Assembly (NCBI GenBank): GCA_041398745.1
Contig: JAWKUB010000004.1
Coordinates: 496,001 to 560,000 of the forward strand
Direction: 5' to 3'
Length of the DNA stretch: 64,000 nt
From: JACKHO01 sp041398745
Lineage (GTDB): Bacteria > Planctomycetota > Planctomycetia > Planctomycetales > Planctomycetaceae
In this document: one piece after another, positions 54,261 to 62,712 of the stretch
How the letters are laid out: every line of letters begins with the position of its first letter
Position numbering within the stretch: the stretch's first letter is position 1
Position numbers and translations under genes: made by a program
Notes under the pieces: generated by a model
Databases searched by the model: none
Told to the model about the DNA's origin: nothing
What the model saw: the letters and a program-made list of their open reading frames with translations, nothing else

Positions 54261-55211
54261 TCACGGAATACTTTGTGCGGTTGCCTCTCGGCGAGCCCTA
54301 ATAAGAAACGCGTTCGCTTTCTCGTAATCTGGTCGTTCCGGTAGTTTGGAAGCGGCCAGAGCTGCATCGAATTCTGCGTGCAGGCTGACACGCCATTTTT
54401 CCGTTTCTTCCCACGGAACTTCGCCGAGTTTGATTGCCAGCAGCGTGTCACGATGTTCGTCAACGCGCACGGGCACAATTCCTTCTCGCAATACCTGAAT
54501 TCCGGAGAGGAGCAGGCGAATGAGGTGCATGACATGCTTCCACTTCACCTTTCCCTGATTCCGAATGTCTGCCTGCATTTTCTTAAACTGCGACATGACA
54601 TAACCGTTATAGGTCTGGTAGACGAGGCGAGAAAGAAACACCTCTTTCATGCCCAGCAGCTCTTCGGCCAGCGGTGTTACTTTCTCAATCAATGGTGAGT
54701 AGAGGCACTCCAGCACGTTGGGGTTCGCCTTGAGTGCCAGCACAATGAATTTCTGAATCTCCCAGTATGCCTCTTGAGTCTCATGGCACTCCAGCTGCTC
54801 CGGCACTCCGTATAGGGACCAGTGCAAATCGGCGGGAGGCAAATAGAACCCGCGACGGTCTACATCCGAACTCTCGTCCGACAGGCCGAACGCCTGCGAG
54901 CCGACAATGCACTGAAAAATGACATAGTCGAACAGATCATTCCGTTGGAAGGTCACGGAATGGTCACCAATTGTACCTTCTTTAAATTTCGCCAGTGTGG
55001 TCAGGTCGCGCGATTTTAGTGACTCTTCAATGCCATCGGGTAAACGCACGAGATAGGAGTGACGTAAGTCGACAGGAGATTTCACGACAACGCCAACAAC
55101 TCCGCGAGGATGAAGCGTCCGGCCATTCTGCCCGATGACATCCCGCAGAATGACGACCTGAGTGCCGATAGGGAAAATTCGCCCCTCGTCATTATGTGTT
55201 GGTTCAGTCAT
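54261..55211 (-). CDS. Nucleotidyltransferase-fold protein with N-terminal beta domain
   Basis: The 316-residue protein has an N-terminal segment of about 70 residues resembling an SH3/KOW-like barrel (VVILRDVIGQNGRTLHPRGV). The nucleotidyltransferase core follows: IVGSQAFGLSDESSDVDRRG near residue 105 (GSxxxG and DxD-type). The C-terminal helical region includes YNGYVMSQFKKMQADIRNQG. It is related to the shorter downstream gene, and the two form a probable operon. Substrates are unknown; tRNA or nucleotide targets are possible but not shown. Confidence 0.82.
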   Translation of the reverse strand: MTEPTHNDEGRIFPIGTQVVILRDVIGQNGRTLHPRGVVGVVVKSPVDLRHSYLVRLPDGIEESLKSRDLTTLAKFKEGTIGDHSVTFQRNDLFDYVIFQCIVGSQAFGLSDESSDVDRRGFYLPPADLHWSLYGVPEQLECHETQEAYWEIQKFIVLALKANPNVLECLYSPLIEKVTPLAEELLGMKEVFLSRLVYQTYNGYVMSQFKKMQADIRNQGKVKWKHVMHLIRLLLSGIQVLREGIVPVRVDEHRDTLLAIKLGEVPWEETEKWRVSLHAEFDAALAASKLPERPDYEKANAFLIRARREATAQSIP

Positions 55212-55339
55212 TGATCCCGCTTTCTACTCAATCACGCTTTTTCGCTGATCTTGTACCTGGACAGCGTTGTAGTGATTCCAGACGGACACAGAAAGTACCG
55301 GTGAGGTTCCTTCTACCATCCCTACCATCCAGTCCCCGT

Positions 55340-55365
55340 AGGGCAGGCTCCTGCCTGCCTTCCTG
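55340..55365 (+). repeat. REP hairpin downstream of the RAYT remnant
   Basis: AGGGCAGGCTCCTGCCTGCC followed by TTCCTG forms a GGCAGG/CCTGCC hairpin. Its reverse complement matches the element at 55979-56004 in about 23 of 26 positions, so the two REPs flank the RAYT gene in inverted orientation. Confidence 0.75.
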
Positions 55366-55380
55366 AATTGGTCATTGACG

Positions 55381-55960
55381 TCACTCTGTTTCGTACGCCT
55401 CACCATAATCATCCTTGGTGACCGGAAACGTCGGCGGGGGATGGTTGCCGCATGCCCAATCGCGTGGATACACACCTGCTCCCACCCACCGATGAAAGCT
55501 GGATGGCTCCCAATCACTCGGACATTTTACGAGCTTATGTTTGACCGGGTTGAAGTGAACGTAATCAAAGTGGGTTTCAAAATCATCTTCGTCCTCAATC
55601 GTATGCTCCCAGAAACGTCGTTGCCACACCCGGCGTCGCCCCTCACGCCGCTTACCGGCGGAAACTTCGTAATCCTGACCGCCGTCCGCCAGGAATCGCT
55701 TCGTGAAATTCATTTTGATGACGCTCCACCGACCGGAGTAATCGTCATCTCCTGGTGGTAACGTCCAAATGGCATGCAAATGATCGGGCAACAGGACAAC
55801 GGCATTCATTTCAAATGGCCAGTCACACTGGCACTCACGCATGACCTCACCAAGTAACGTCCGATTTGCCTCGACATGAAACAACCTGCGCCCGTCGATG
55901 AGTCACGACGGTGAAGAAGAACGTTCCGCCCGGAACATGGGCACGGCGATAATTTGGCAT
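55381..55960 (-). pseudogene. REP-associated tyrosine transposase (RAYT), frameshifted
   Basis: The ATG at 55960 starts MPNYRRAHVPGGTFFFTVVT, then HRRAQ, the classic RAYT N-terminus. One extra base near 55885 shifts the frame. The next frame then reads LFHVEANRTLLGEVMREC, VVLLPDHLHAIWTLPPGDDD (the HxH metal motif), and FDYVHFNPVKHKLVK with the catalytic Tyr-containing region. Repaired, it would be about 192 residues. RAYTs move or maintain REP sequences, and REP hairpins lie on both sides. The ORF from 55884 alone lacks the start. Confidence 0.82.
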
Positions 55961-55978
55961 CCCTGCAAGATAGCAATA

Positions 55979-56004
55979 CAGGAAGGCAGGCGGGAGCCGG
56001 CCTA
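55979..56004 (-). repeat. REP hairpin upstream of the RAYT remnant
   Basis: CAGGAAGGCAGGCGGGAGCC followed by GGCCTA is the inverted partner of 55340-55365. It lies 19 bp before the RAYT start codon. The group II intron begins at the very next base. Confidence 0.75.
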
Positions 56005-57250
56005 GTGCGCCTGTGAGTGTGTTTGGTTTGAGAGGTGTAAGTCCTCTTCAGGTAGACGTTCTCCGGCCTGTATCTGACAGTAACTGCGTCTTGGTGACAA
56101 GGGGTGGGAAGCAACTGGAGGAGAAGGAATAGTCCGTAACGAATGTGAACTCGATTTGGCCTTGGATTGGCAGCGAGCCTGCTAGGGAATGGCGAAGCTC
56201 AGATGGACAATCGTCCTTGTCCGTGACGCTGAGGGGTAGCGTGTGAAAGCGATCACGGAGTCGCCTGGGTTGTTAGAGACGGAATGTTCGGAAGGCCAAA
56301 CACATGAAGCAGGGAGACCTGTTCGCGGTCAGTGGTGTTCATGTGCCGTCACCCCGATTCGTCGGGAACTCGTGTACGAAGAGCCGCGCGAGCAGGAGTC
56401 AGAGTGTCCATAGTAGCGAGGAAACGGGGTAACGCCCGGGGAGCAAAGGACACAGGAAGGTGGATTCGGAACGTTCATGACGATGCAAAATCAATCAGCA
56501 CCAGTATCCGGTGACGGTCCTCGTGACCGGATTAAACCGGCTGAAGATGTTCGGCTCCGCTGGAGTTGGACGGAAGCTTCGGTGTGGACTCCCCGAATGT
56601 TGACGGCTCTCGAACAGAGAGTGAAAGGAGGCAAATGGTTCAGCCTGATGGATAAGGTCTTCTCCGAAGAGAACCTCTTCTGGTCTTGGGTGCAGGTCGC
56701 CCAGAACAAAGGGTCTGCTGGAGTGGACCATGTGTCGATTGATGAATTCGCCAAGCGGCTCAGCCCGAACCTGAAGCGTTTGACCCAGACCTTGCGGGAG
56801 AACACCTATCAACCGCAGGACGTCAAACGAGTCTGGATTCCGAAGCCGGGTTCGAAAGAACAACGACCTTTAGGAATCCCGACGGTTCGAGACCGAGTCG
56901 TGCAGACGGCACTTCGCAACGTCGTCGAACCAATCTTCGAGAAAGACTTCGCCGAACACAGTTATGGCTTCCGTCCTGGACGGGTTGTAAGGATGCACTG
57001 CGGCGAGTCGATCAACTGATGAAGAGCGGTTACCGTTATGTTGTGGATGCTGACCTCCAATGTTACTTCGACACGATTCCTCACGAGAAGTTGATGGATC
57101 GCATCAAAGACAAGATCAGCGACGGTCGTGTGCTGTCGTTGATCGAAATGTTCCTTAGGCAAGGCGTACTGGATGCTTGCAATCGCTGGACTCCCGAAAC
57201 GGGTAGCCCTCAAGGTGCAGTCATCTCACCCTTGTTGAGCAACATTTATC
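56005..57250 (+). mobile_element. Truncated group II intron (5' part)
   Basis: The block begins GTGCGCC, matching the GUGYG 5' end of group II introns. About 470 bases of non-coding, structured-looking sequence follow (for example GGTGTAAGTCCTCTTCAGG), then an intron-type reverse transcriptase gene. The start abuts a REP hairpin, consistent with class C introns, which insert downstream of hairpins. No domain V or VI was found, because the RT gene is cut near 57250 by an IS110-type fragment. The intron is therefore likely unable to splice or move. Confidence 0.8.
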
Positions 57251-57252
57251 TG
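56477..57252 (+). pseudogene. Group II intron reverse transcriptase/maturase, frameshifted and truncated
   Basis: The first part reads FSEENLFWSWVQVAQNKGSA, GVDHVSIDEFAKRLSPNLKR and RPLGIPTVRDRVVQTALRNV, ending in HSYGFRPGR. At about 56980 one G is missing; restoring it gives FRPGRGCKDALRRVDQLMKS in one frame. The second part continues YVVDADLQCYFDTIPHEKLM (RT motif A) and TGSPQGAVISPLLSNIYL (motif B). The YADD motif, thumb and maturase domains are absent, since the sequence joins an IS110-type fragment near 57250. It cannot encode an active enzyme. Confidence 0.88.
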
Positions 57253-57900
57253 GCCAAGCTCGGGCAGTTCGGAGACGAGTGTTGCCACCGTCGCCGGTCC
57301 CAGGCCGGGGACTGATTCGATGACTCGGGCCTTGTCTTGGGCCTGTTCATCAGCGTCGATGAGTTCATGTTGCTTCTGCTTCAGCGTGTCGAGCTGTTGT
57401 TCGTAGAGCCGAATGGCCCGCTGGATCATGCGACAAATCTCCTTGTCGGCGGTGGAGGCGAGTCGATTCTTTTCCTGGATGATCAGCTTCGTGACCTGCC
57501 GACGACGAGACGTCAAATCACGCAGCCTTTGCTGCGATTCCGTGAGGGGCTTGGTGGGTCGTGGATTGATCAGCCACGCAAATTGGGCGATGATGCCAGC
57601 GTCGATTTCATCAGTCTTGGCGAGCTGATTCATAGGTCGAGCGAAGTCCCGAATTTGGCGGGGATTCACCACGGCGACAACGAATCCCTGCTCGTGGAGC
57701 ACTTGGACGAGTGTCCGTTCGAGTTCTCCCGTCGCTTCACAGCAAATGAGCGCGACCTCGAATTTCTTCAGAGAGGAGATGAGCAGTTTCAGGCCAGCTT
57801 TCGTGTAGGGAATTCGACACGTGTGAGGAATTCGACCAGGCGATGTCGAGTTTGTACTTAGCGACATCGATTCCGACGCAAATTCTGTTATGTTGGTCCA
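57246..57900 (-). pseudogene. IS110-family transposase, frameshifted and 3'-truncated
   Basis: From the ATG at 57900 it reads MDQHNRICVGIDVAKYKLDI, the IS110 N-terminus with the first catalytic Asp. One extra T near 57817 shifts the frame. The next frame gives YTKAGLKLLISSLKKFEVAL, CCEATGELERTLVQVLHEQG and LAKTDEIDAGIIAQFAWLIN (remaining DEDD acids). The C-terminal transposase-20 domain starts (SVPGLGPATVATLVSELPEL) but is cut at GQIN near 57250, where it meets the intron RT tail to tail. It is a dead copy. Confidence 0.87.
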
Positions 57901-58153
57901 TGCGAAGACCCTTCCTTGCTAATGCGAGCTGGTGTGGCGACACCGCTCTGGCGACTGTACGGGTTGAAGCACGAAAGAGAGCGACGATCAGGCTACACTG
58001 CGGTCTCGAAGACCAAGGTCAGGACGATCTGTCGCTCGCTCACAGTCCTGAGGCCCCTACGGGGCCTCAGGACTGTGACTTGTTTTATACCCAACCCAGT
58101 GACAACTTGATGGCACACCTCCATTAACTTGTACCTGCTTTTTCAAGATACAA
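57901..58153 (-). other. IS110 non-coding end region with hairpins (possible bridge-RNA region)
   Basis: About 200 bp upstream of the IS110 transposase contain several stem-loops, for example GGTCT-CGA-AGACC near 58000. In IS110-group elements the non-coding end next to the transposase start encodes the bridge RNA, so this region is a candidate. It also holds the perfect 18-bp hairpin listed separately. CTTGTACCTG at 58128-58137 repeats the sequence at 55250-55259. The outer edge of the element is not certain. Confidence 0.4.
58040..58078. repeat. Perfect 18-bp inverted repeat
   Basis: TCACAGTCCTGAGGCCCC is followed by TAC and its exact reverse complement. The hairpin is symmetrical. A T-rich stretch (TTGTTTTATA) follows on the plus strand, so it could act as a terminator, or it may be a REP-like element or part of the IS end. 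Confidence 0.75.
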
Positions 58154-58212
58154 GGTCAGGCTGTGCCTGACTTCGAATGGTGATCGACGTGCGCGTCAGG
58201 CACAGCCTGACC
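58154..58212. repeat. Pair of inverted REP hairpins
   Basis: GGTCAGGCTGTGCCTGAC at 58154-58171 and GTCAGGCACAGCCTGACC at 58195-58212 are perfect inverted copies. Each is itself a 7-bp hairpin (GTCAGGC/GCCTGAC). The form GTAGG(T/G)CAGGCT..GCCTG is shared with the REPs around the RAYT gene at 55.3 and 56.0 kb. Confidence 0.8.
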
Positions 58213-58531
58213 TACCAGAACTGATGAAATCGCACTGATGCCGCAGCAAATACACTGGCGAAGCCAGTGGCACACTCGGTTCTTCGATCTTAAACAATGC
58301 CACCCGCCCGATGATATCGACCAGCTTACTCACCAGCCCCTCAACGCCACTGCAATCTCCCTTCTTGAGCTTGCGTACGGCTTCGAGCAGCCAGCCAAAG
58401 AACCCATGAGCATCGCCACAAATTCCGACGAGGGTTTTGAGCAGGTCGACCACAAACTGAATGAGCGCCGCCGGCCAACCAACAATCGCCGGTTTTATCC
58501 GAGGAACTGGTGAACTGGTGTAGTTGAACAC
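58213..58531 (-). other. Region after the DUF1501 gene; doubtful small ORF and a hairpin
   Basis: A GTG directly after the DUF1501 stop opens a 111-codon minus-strand ORF (58196-58531) with helical sequence such as LIQFVVDLLKTLVGICGDAH. It runs into the REP hairpins, and no family is recognised. It may be a small coupled gene or spurious. CACTGGC-GAA-GCCAGTG at 58253-58269 is a further short hairpin. Confidence 0.35.
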
Positions 58532-59911
58532 CTACCCAAACGAAATGGGATCAACGGTCGCCGCTTTCAGCACTTCGTTGGGGACGCCGGTTTTGAGACG
58601 GAGCTGGGGAATGTCGACGAGGGTTCCCAGGACGGTGGAGACGAGGTTTGGGATGCCGATGGGGGGCGACAGAGGGCGGGAGGCGTCGCTTGTGGATTGG
58701 CCGACGACCTGGCCCATGGGGAGTCCGCCGCCGGAGAGGAGCAGGGGGGCGAGGCCGCCCCAGTGGTCGCGTCCGCCGCGGGCATTGATTTTTGGTGTGC
58801 GGCCCATTTCTCCACAGCAGACGAGCAGAATATCGTTCTGTAGGCCGCGATTGTGGACATCTTCGATGAACGCTGAAACGGCATGGTCAAACGGGTGGCC
58901 CATGTAACGCATCCCTTCTTCGACACCGGCGTTGTTCGAATCGGAGTGCATGTCCCAGACGAAGCTGGTGGTGACGGTGACGAATCCGGCGCCGCGTTCG
59001 CAGAGGCGTCGGGCGAGCAGCAGCAGCTTGCCGAGGCTTTTGGCGTTGTCGCAGTAGTGGTTGTAGTTGTTCCACTTTTTGTCAATTTGATTGGGACGCA
59101 CGATGGGGTCGGTGTCGTAGCGGGCGATGACGTCGGCTGATTCTTTGGAGAGGTCAAATGCATCGGCCACGCCGCCGAGCATGGTGGAGTACGCCTGCTC
59201 CCTGATAGCATCCATCCCGGCCCAACGATCGCGCACATCCATTTCGCGTCTGATGGTATCGAGTCTTGTCAGCAAGGTGCGGCGGTCATCGAGTCGATCG
59301 GGCTCTATTTGCAGTTTGAGGTTTTCCTGAACGGTGCCGCCGCCGCTGGGAGCGAAGGGGGCATAGCCAGCGCCGAGTGGGCCGGTGGATTCGAAGTCGC
59401 CGAAGTTTTTAATGACCGGCTGGGTGCTGTCGTCGACTGCCTGCGGGTATAGAGCGACGTTGGTGGGCATCCCACTCTTCTTATTGGCGCCGACAATTCG
59501 AGAGTAGAGCGAACCAATGTTTGCACCGCCGGTGGACTTGCCAACAATTGGTTTGATGTCGTGGTTTCCATCACCCGTCGTAAAGGAACGGACAACCGAG
59601 AGTCGGTCGGCCAGTGAAGCAAGTTTGGGGAAAGTGCCGCCAAATGTGACCCCGGGCAGCTTCGTGCTGACTTCACCCGTTGCACTCGCAATGCCTACCG
59701 GGGCTTCCATTTTGGGATCGAACGTTTCGACCTGACTCGGGCCGCCATGCATAAAGAGAAACACGACGGACTTTGGTCGAGCGAGGCTGGTTTCGCCCAT
59801 GGCCTGTTGTGTTTGGAGCAGTGCAGGGAGGGTGAGCCCTCCTAAGGCGAGACCACCAACCCGCAGAAATTCGCGCCGGCTCCCGTGGGAGCCTGTTATG
59901 AGGCTGAGCAT
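58532..59911 (-). CDS. DUF1501 secreted protein
   Basis: The 459-residue protein has a Tat-type signal (SRREFLRVGGLALGGLTLPA) and DUF1501 landmarks: SVVFLFMHGGPSQVETFDPK, the central WDMHSDSNNAGVEEGMRYMG and late CCGEMGRTPKINARGGRDHW. It belongs to the alkaline-phosphatase-like fold group related to sulfatases. Planctomycetes encode many copies, often with a DUF1549/DUF1553 partner, which is not adjacent here. Substrate and function are unknown. Confidence 0.93.
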   Translation of the reverse strand: MLSLITGSHGSRREFLRVGGLALGGLTLPALLQTQQAMGETSLARPKSVVFLFMHGGPSQVETFDPKMEAPVGIASATGEVSTKLPGVTFGGTFPKLASLADRLSVVRSFTTGDGNHDIKPIVGKSTGGANIGSLYSRIVGANKKSGMPTNVALYPQAVDDSTQPVIKNFGDFESTGPLGAGYAPFAPSGGGTVQENLKLQIEPDRLDDRRTLLTRLDTIRREMDVRDRWAGMDAIREQAYSTMLGGVADAFDLSKESADVIARYDTDPIVRPNQIDKKWNNYNHYCDNAKSLGKLLLLARRLCERGAGFVTVTTSFVWDMHSDSNNAGVEEGMRYMGHPFDHAVSAFIEDVHNRGLQNDILLVCCGEMGRTPKINARGGRDHWGGLAPLLLSGGGLPMGQVVGQSTSDASRPLSPPIGIPNLVSTVLGTLVDIPQLRLKTGVPNEVLKAATVDPISFG

Positions 59912-60022
59912 ATCATCATCTGAGTTGAAGGCGTTGTCGCTGGAATCTCCTGCTTGAAAGTATGTGGCAAGAGAGGGTGACCATCAAGTTCAGTTGATAT
60001 GTTTGCGGATGGGAGTCTGGAG

Positions 60023-60295
60023 TCAGTCGCCGACGCCAAGGTTGCGTTCGATGGAGCGTGCCTGCTCAGACATCGTCAGTTCCCGGAGGTGGAGCGGGTC
60101 GTAGACTTCCTCACGGGTGTGCTCGGTCCGTGTGATTTTTCCGGCATCCTGCACCCAGGGATCGCCCTTTGAGTCGCCGGGGCCCGCGGTGTCATGAAAG
60201 CGAAACGCGGACAGGAATGCTCCGCCCCCCGGGACATGAGCGCAACCTACTGCTGAGACGAGACATAATGCGATGAGAGCTCTTCGGAAATTCAT
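60023..60295 (-). CDS. Small hypothetical lipoprotein
   Basis: The 90-residue protein has lipoprotein signal FRRALIALCLVSAVGC with the cysteine near residue 18. The mature part is short and polar, with EHTREEVYDPLHLRELTMSE. The ATG at 60295 is preceded by a strong ribosome site (AAGGAGGT) at 5 bp; the longer frame to 60433 is not needed. No family is recognised. It is upstream of the DUF1501 gene on the same strand. Confidence 0.72.
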   Translation of the reverse strand: MNFRRALIALCLVSAVGCAHVPGGGAFLSAFRFHDTAGPGDSKGDPWVQDAGKITRTEHTREEVYDPLHLRELTMSEQARSIERNLGVGD

Positions 60296-60576
60296 GCCAA
60301 CCTCCTTGTCGGCCAGTATGGGGTGCATGCAGCCACATGCTGACGCGGGGGCTGTATGGTGGAATTTGGGGAGACTTGTAAAGCCACATATAGCAGTTTT
60401 TTCTGGTGGTGGCTTTTTTTGCCGAATTCTCAAAAATGGAATCAGCGAAAGTTGATGCGTGTTGTTATCATCTCATCCACTGGCGGTAGGCTCCTATCCC
60501 AGTAAGGCAGCATCTCCAGGATGTTCAGGTCTTGGCTGCCGCACACTCACCAATCGAAGATAGAAGAGAGGCCTTT

Positions 60577-61050
60577 ATGACGCGGAAAACGCCTGTTGCA
60601 GCAGACATCATGACCACCCGGGTCATTACCGTAACACCCGATCAAGATCTCTTCGAGGTCATTGGGTTGTTGACGCAGAACAAGATTTCCGGTGCTCCCG
60701 TTGTTGATAAAGCGGGACGCTATTTGGGCGTGTTCACCGAACGAGCGTCAATTCAACTTCTGCTGAATGCCGTGGTTCACCACACTCCGACCGACACGAT
60801 TGAAAAGTGGGTCGACACCGATGCACTCACGGTGAGCCCCGACACGGATTTGTTGACCATCGCACAAATGCTGAAAGAGTCGACCTACCGCCGGTTGCCC
60901 GTGATTAAGAACAACAAAGTGGTTGGGCTGATTAGCCGTCGCGACGTGTTGCAGGCCGCCCACAAACTCATGGAACTTGATCAACCAGAGCGTGAGACGA
61001 CGTTCCTCTACCTGAGTCTCATTCGGGAGCGGTCGGCCGCACCGGTGTAG
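60577..61050 (+). CDS. Tandem CBS-domain protein
   Basis: The 157-residue protein consists of two CBS domains: ADIMTTRVITVTPDQDLFEV with ISGAPVVDKAGRYLGVFTER, then DALTVSPDTDLLTIAQMLKE with YRRLPVIKNNKVVGLISRRD. CBS pairs bind adenosine nucleotides and usually regulate a partner protein. The ATG at 60577 has GAGAGG upstream. It is monocistronic, convergent with the radical SAM gene, and followed by a shared hairpin terminator. The gap 60296-60576 probably carries its promoter. Confidence 0.87.
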   Translation: MTRKTPVAADIMTTRVITVTPDQDLFEVIGLLTQNKISGAPVVDKAGRYLGVFTERASIQLLLNAVVHHTPTDTIEKWVDTDALTVSPDTDLLTIAQMLKESTYRRLPVIKNNKVVGLISRRDVLQAAHKLMELDQPERETTFLYLSLIRERSAAPV

Positions 61051-61075
61051 TTGCTGGTAGCCAACGCGGAAAAGC

Positions 61076-61115
61076 AAAAGGAGCGTGATCTGATTTCTGG
61101 TCACGCTCTCCTTTT
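61076..61115. terminator. Bidirectional hairpin terminator
   Basis: AAAAGGAGCGTGATC and its near-complement GGTCACGCTCTCCTTTT form a long stem with A- and T-runs at both ends, so it can end transcription from both sides. It lies between the convergent CBS and HemW-like genes. Confidence 0.8.
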
Positions 61116-61137
61116 CATCAACGTAGACCGACGGACG

Positions 61138-62442
61138 TTATGTGTAGCGGACTTCGCGGAACTGTTCTTCGAAGTATTCAGTGAGCAAACTGTCGACTTG
61201 CAGCAATCCTTTGCGAGTGAGGACGATTTCGTCACCATCGACCGTGAGATATCCGGCCTGCTGCTGATTACTGATAGCTGTTTTGAATTCTTCCAGAGGA
61301 TTCACGCCGAATTTTTCGATGAACGGCCGCGCGGCAACGCGGCCTTCTTTCATCTGCAAGACCCATTCTCGAATGAGTTGCTGATGCTCAGTGGGAACAT
61401 ACGCACGGTTCACTGGAATTTGTCCCGCGTTGACGCGTTCGAGGTACTGTTCGAGCTGATCGACGTTTTGATACTGGACGCCCTGCAGTTGACCGAAGGA
61501 TGAAACGCCCACGGCAATCAAATCGCTGCCGCGGAATAAATTGTCCCGGTAGACGAAGTGATCGGTGTCGAGATTCCGCACCAACTCATTTCCGCTGGAG
61601 AGCTGATAGCCGGCGACCATAAGCCGATCGATGGCTTCATTTGCCCAGCGGCGTTTCGTCGGCCAGTCTGCGACCGGAGCCTCACCGCCTTCAGCGAGCA
61701 TTTCGCGGGAATATACCGTATTCCAGGGCAACTCCATTTGGTAAATGGTGATGTTGTCCGGTTCGAGTTCAATGGCTTTGTCGATGCAGTGATGCCAGTT
61801 TTCATCGGTCTCGCCGACCATACCCGCGATGAGGTCGATATTCACCTGGGGGAATCCGACCTGGCGAATCCAGTCATACGCGCGGAAGATTTCTGGCAAC
61901 GAGTGTGCCCGACCGTTCTCTTCGAGAATTTCGGCTTTGAAATTCTCAACGCCAAGCGACACGCGAGTGACACCAATTTCCTTGAGGGTTTGCACTTTTT
62001 CCAGGCTGAGTGTTCCGGGCTCACATTCGAATGTGACCTCCTGAGCGTTATCCCAGGAGACGGAGTCGCTCATGCGCTCACGTAGCAGTAAGAGCTGCTT
62101 TGCGCTGAGATAGGAGGGGGTTCCGCCACCAAAATAAACGACCTGCAACTGCCGCCCCGCAATGGAGGGCTGCCCTTTCAAAAGCTGCAGTTCTTTGTCG
62201 AGTGCATCGACATAGTTTTTGATGGTGTCGGCATTCTGCTGCGTGTAGACGCGGAAGTAGCAGAACTTGCAGCGTTTCCGACAGAACGGAATGTGTACGT
62301 ACATTCCCAGCGGAACTTTTCGGTCCGGAGGACTGCTGAGTACTTTGTCGAATGAAGGTACTGCGTCGGTCGTCCACTGCGAATAGGGTGGATAATTCGA
62401 GACGAAGTAACTGCCGATTTCAGTTTTTGTTTCGGTACTCAT
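61138..62442 (-). CDS. HemN/HemW-like radical SAM protein
   Basis: The 434-residue protein has the radical SAM cluster motif PFCRKRCKFCYF (CxxxCxxC) near residue 52, with VVYFGGGTPSYLSAKQLLLL, the glycine-rich SAM contact. RVSLGVENFKAEILEENGR and INIDLIAGMVGETDENWHHC-type segments follow the coproporphyrinogen oxidase-like pattern. The C-terminal part matches a HemN-type domain. True HemN and the heme chaperone HemW share these features. The aromatic residue after the cluster cysteines (CYF) matches the family. It is likely heme-related or an uncharacterised radical SAM enzyme. Confidence 0.85.
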   Translation of the reverse strand: MSTETKTEIGSYFVSNYPPYSQWTTDAVPSFDKVLSSPPDRKVPLGMYVHIPFCRKRCKFCYFRVYTQQNADTIKNYVDALDKELQLLKGQPSIAGRQLQVVYFGGGTPSYLSAKQLLLLRERMSDSVSWDNAQEVTFECEPGTLSLEKVQTLKEIGVTRVSLGVENFKAEILEENGRAHSLPEIFRAYDWIRQVGFPQVNIDLIAGMVGETDENWHHCIDKAIELEPDNITIYQMELPWNTVYSREMLAEGGEAPVADWPTKRRWANEAIDRLMVAGYQLSSGNELVRNLDTDHFVYRDNLFRGSDLIAVGVSSFGQLQGVQYQNVDQLEQYLERVNAGQIPVNRAYVPTEHQQLIREWVLQMKEGRVAARPFIEKFGVNPLEEFKTAISNQQQAGYLTVDGDEIVLTRKGLLQVDSLLTEYFEEQFREVRYT

Positions 62443-62595
62443 CGAACAACGCTGTCTGGGCGAATTGTGGATTCACTATGAAATTAGGCCACACGCAGTG
62501 GTGACATTCCGCTACGAACGACCGTCTGTGCTTCATGGTACCATATCAGAAGTCTGGGCTTAATGGAGAGATGCGCATCCCGTGACTGATGCAGC

Positions 62596-62635
62596 AAAAA
62601 AACGCCCCGGTGCAAATCCATTCGCACTGGGGCGT
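62596..62635 (-). terminator. Terminator of the YHS-like gene
   Basis: On the minus strand, ACGCCCCAGTGC pairs with GCACCGGGGCGT around a ten-base loop and is followed by seven T. It lies about 80 bp past the stop of the minus-strand gene at 62713. The remaining gap, 62443-62712, shows nothing else. Confidence 0.85.
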
Positions 62636-62712
62636 CGAAATGTCGGGCCGGTCTGGCAGTCCGTTGCCGTGTGTCAGCCGGACAAGGTTTTGTCGTGAGC
62701 AACCACCGGTGC

